A stretch of 64,000 nt of DNA, from assembly GCF_003290125.1 (NCBI RefSeq), contig NZ_QMKH01000005.1, forward strand, positions 124,001 through 188,000. The letters are read 5' to 3'. This stretch comes from Microvirga flavescens. Its GTDB lineage: Bacteria; Pseudomonadota; Alphaproteobacteria; Rhizobiales; Beijerinckiaceae. This document shows, piece after piece, positions 62,337 to 64,000 of this stretch. Every line of letters begins with the position of its first letter. Position 1 is the first letter of the stretch. The translations under genes and the position numbers were made by a program. The notes under the pieces were generated by a model, which was not told the DNA's origin, searched no databases, and worked only from the letters and a program-made list of their open reading frames with translations.

Positions 62337-63428
62337 ATGAAGACCCGCCGCGACATCCTGATGACCGGCGCCGTTCTCTCGGCGTCGCTGGCTTTGCCGA
62401 AAGGCGTCCTTGCCGATCCTGACATCGCCGGAGGCTGGCGATCCTTCGAGGTCGTGACGAGCCTCGACGTCGCCGAGCCCGCCGGTCGCACACAGGCCTG
62501 GATTCCGTTGACGGGATTCTCCGCGCCGGATTGGGCGCTCCCGCAAGGCGACATCTGGCAGACGAATGCCGCATCGACGGCCGTCGTCGAGGATCCCGTC
62601 TATCGCGCAAAGATGCTTCATGTGGTCTGGGGAGAGGGAACAACTTCTCCCTCCATCGTCGTGAGAAGCCGCTTCGCCACGCGCGAGCGCGCCGTCGATC
62701 TGTCAAAGCAGGGACAGGCGGAGGCCTTGAGCGATGACGAGAGACGCCTCTACCTCATGCCGACCGCTCTCATTCCCACAGACGGCGCGGTGAAGGCGCT
62801 TTCGGACAGGATCACGGCGGGAGCGGACGGCGAAATCGCCAAGGTTCGCGCCATCTATGAGTGGATGATCGAGAACACCTTCCGGCGCGCCGCCACGCGC
62901 GGCTGCGGCGAGGGCGACGTGGCCGCCATGCTGAAGGCCAACGATTTCGGCGGCAAGTGCGCCGACCTCAACGGCCTCTTCGTCGGCCTCGTGCGCGCGG
63001 CGGGCATTCCGGCGCGCGATATTTACGGCGTGCGCGTCGCACCATCGAAACTGGGTTACAAGAGTCTCGGCGCAAACTCGCCGACCATCACCAAGGCGCA
63101 GCACTGCCGCGCCGAAGTCTATCTCTCCAGTCACGGATGGGTGCCGATGGACCCCGCCGACGTGCGCAAGGTGATGCTGGAGGAAACGCCCGAAGGCCTG
63201 CCGCTCGACTCGCCGAGGGTCATCGCCATGAGAAAGATCCTGTTTGGCGCATGGGATGGGAACTGGCTGCCCTACAACACGGCGCACGATCTCGCCCTTC
63301 CCGGATCGCAAGGTCCCGCCATCGGCTTCCTGATGTATCCGCAGGTGGAAACGGCGGCAGGCCGCCTCGATTGCCTGACGCCGGACACCGTGAAGTACAC
63401 GATCACCGCAAGCGAAGTGAGCATCTGA
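62337..63428 (+). CDS. Tat-exported transglutaminase-like domain protein
   Basis: 363-aa secreted protein. N-terminal twin-arginine motif TRRDILMTGA followed by a hydrophobic stretch (residues 1-26). Transglutaminase-like core (about 180-290): catalytic Cys in FGGKCADLNGLFVGLVRAAG, His in HCRAEVYLSSHGWVPMDPAD with the following Asp. Such proteins are usually papain-like proteases or hydrolases rather than true transglutaminases. It lies between fdoG and fdhD, but a direct role in formate metabolism is unproven. Confidence 0.82.
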   Translation: MKTRRDILMTGAVLSASLALPKGVLADPDIAGGWRSFEVVTSLDVAEPAGRTQAWIPLTGFSAPDWALPQGDIWQTNAASTAVVEDPVYRAKMLHVVWGEGTTSPSIVVRSRFATRERAVDLSKQGQAEALSDDERRLYLMPTALIPTDGAVKALSDRITAGADGEIAKVRAIYEWMIENTFRRAATRGCGEGDVAAMLKANDFGGKCADLNGLFVGLVRAAGIPARDIYGVRVAPSKLGYKSLGANSPTITKAQHCRAEVYLSSHGWVPMDPADVRKVMLEETPEGLPLDSPRVIAMRKILFGAWDGNWLPYNTAHDLALPGSQGPAIGFLMYPQVETAAGRLDCLTPDTVKYTITASEVSI

Positions 63429-63487
63429 CCGCGCAATTGAGCGGGCGGCCTGCGGCGTGTAAGCTTTCACGAAGATGCCGGAGGAGA

Positions 63488-64000
63488 TTGCCGCTGCGCG
63501 CCGCGAAGGATGTTCCCACAATCGTCGTGCCTTTCGGGGATGGCGACGCCTCGCCCGCAAGCCGTGCCGTGCCGGTCGAGACGCCGGTCAACCTCATCTA
63601 TGCGGGGCTGCCCTTCGCGGTGATGATGGCGACGCCGTCGGACCTCGAGGATTTCGCCTACGGCTTCAGCCTCACCGAAGGCATCATCGAACAAGCCGCC
63701 GACATCCGCGCCGTGCGCGTGGCCGAGGTGGAAAAGGGCCTTCACCTCGACATCGACCTCGTCTCCGAGCGCCTGCAAATGCATCTCTCACGTCGTCGCG
63801 CTCTTGCGGGCCGCACCGGTTGCGGCCTGTGCGGTATCGACGATCTCGAAGCCCTGCCGAAAGCGCGCGCGCCTTCGCATGCGGCTCCCGCCATCGCCGC
63901 CGCCGCCATCGCCCGCGCCCTCGATGCGCTGGAGCGCGCGCAGCCCCTCAACCGGGAAACCCGCGCCGTCCATGCCGCCGCCTGGGCCGATCTCGAAGGA
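63488..64000 (+). CDS. fdhD: Formate dehydrogenase accessory sulfurtransferase FdhD (partial, 3' end outside window)
   Basis: N-terminal about 170 residues of FdhD, which transfers sulfur from IscS to the Mo cofactor of formate dehydrogenase. Diagnostic: ETPVNLIYAGLPFAVMMATP, LEDFAYGFSLTEGII and the active-site cysteine loop RTGCGLCGIDDL. No ATG in frame; TTG 63488 with GGAG four bases before is the most plausible start, though a later GTG cannot be excluded. Separated from fdoG by the transglutaminase-like gene. Confidence 0.88.
   Translation, partial: MPLRAAKDVPTIVVPFGDGDASPASRAVPVETPVNLIYAGLPFAVMMATPSDLEDFAYGFSLTEGIIEQAADIRAVRVAEVEKGLHLDIDLVSERLQMHLSRRRALAGRTGCGLCGIDDLEALPKARAPSHAAPAIAAAAIARALDALERAQPLNRETRAVHAAAWADLEG

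Noticed and set aside
1..64000. CRISPR arrays, rRNA genes, riboswitches
   Set aside because: No regularly spaced repeats, rRNA-like sequence or recognisable aptamer was seen on reading the intergenic regions.

Overview
The window is about 64 kb of high-GC (roughly 62-64 %) bacterial chromosome from an alphaproteobacterium, most likely a Hyphomicrobiales (Rhizobiales) member. The evidence is a PodJ-like polar localisation factor with a coiled-coil / single TM / Sel1 layout, class I lysyl-tRNA synthetase, alphaproteobacteria-type small families (DUF6460, the TIGR02186 membrane family) and short palindromic intergenic repeats built around ACCGGT, a style common in this order. I cannot name the genus. 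Gene density is high, many starts overlap the preceding stop as ATGA, and I see no prophage, transposase, CRISPR array or rRNA. Only one tRNA gene is visible.

Layout. 1-1.3 kb: end of a CsoR/RcnR-like repressor and the nickel/cobalt exporter rcnA. 1.3-8.9 kb: a catabolic operon (hydrolase, permease, glutamine-synthetase-like ligase, aldehyde and alcohol dehydrogenases) read leftward from a divergent RpiR-type regulator; the best reading is gamma-glutamylation of an amino alcohol such as ethanolamine. 8.9-13.8 kb: AbrB-family membrane protein, aminotransferase, mscL, and a VOC/DoxX pair divergent from a LysR regulator. 13.8-17.6 kb: a 1169-aa transporter-sensor-kinase hybrid (SSS-STAC-PAS-HK-REC, CrbS type) bracketed by copies of one palindromic repeat. 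17.6-25.1 kb: DsbA-family isomerase, thioesterase, a beta-oxidation set (bifunctional hydratase/dehydrogenase, thiolase, acyl-CoA dehydrogenase) and a MerR regulator. 25.4-28.7 kb: PodJ-like protein. 28.9-30.6 kb: TauE/SafE permease plus TIGR02186 partner.

30.6-39 kb holds the four-enzyme 'ligase-associated' DNA repair set (Lhr-type helicase, PdeM nuclease, PdeE exonuclease, ATP-dependent ligase), split into two divergent halves by an SDR and a TPR-methyltransferase. 39-51.3 kb is mixed housekeeping: LuxR-type response regulator, esterase, MATE pump, GGDEF-EAL protein, pyrD, lysS, a periplasmic binding protein and an MshEN-glycosyltransferase.

51.4-64 kb is the most striking part: a self-contained selenocysteine and formate dehydrogenase island. 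fdoG, fdoH, fdoI, fdhE, selA and selB lie head to tail on the minus strand, with selC (tRNA-Sec) at the end, selD converging on them, and fdhD starting at the right edge. fdoG is interrupted by an in-frame TGA at codon 200, in the canonical Sec context and followed by a hairpin with the bacterial SECIS hallmarks, so the window encodes both a selenoprotein and all four factors needed to make it. The tRNA-Sec gene lies entirely inside the selB reading frame, in exact codon register (32 codons), which is unusual and could link tRNA processing to SelB expression.
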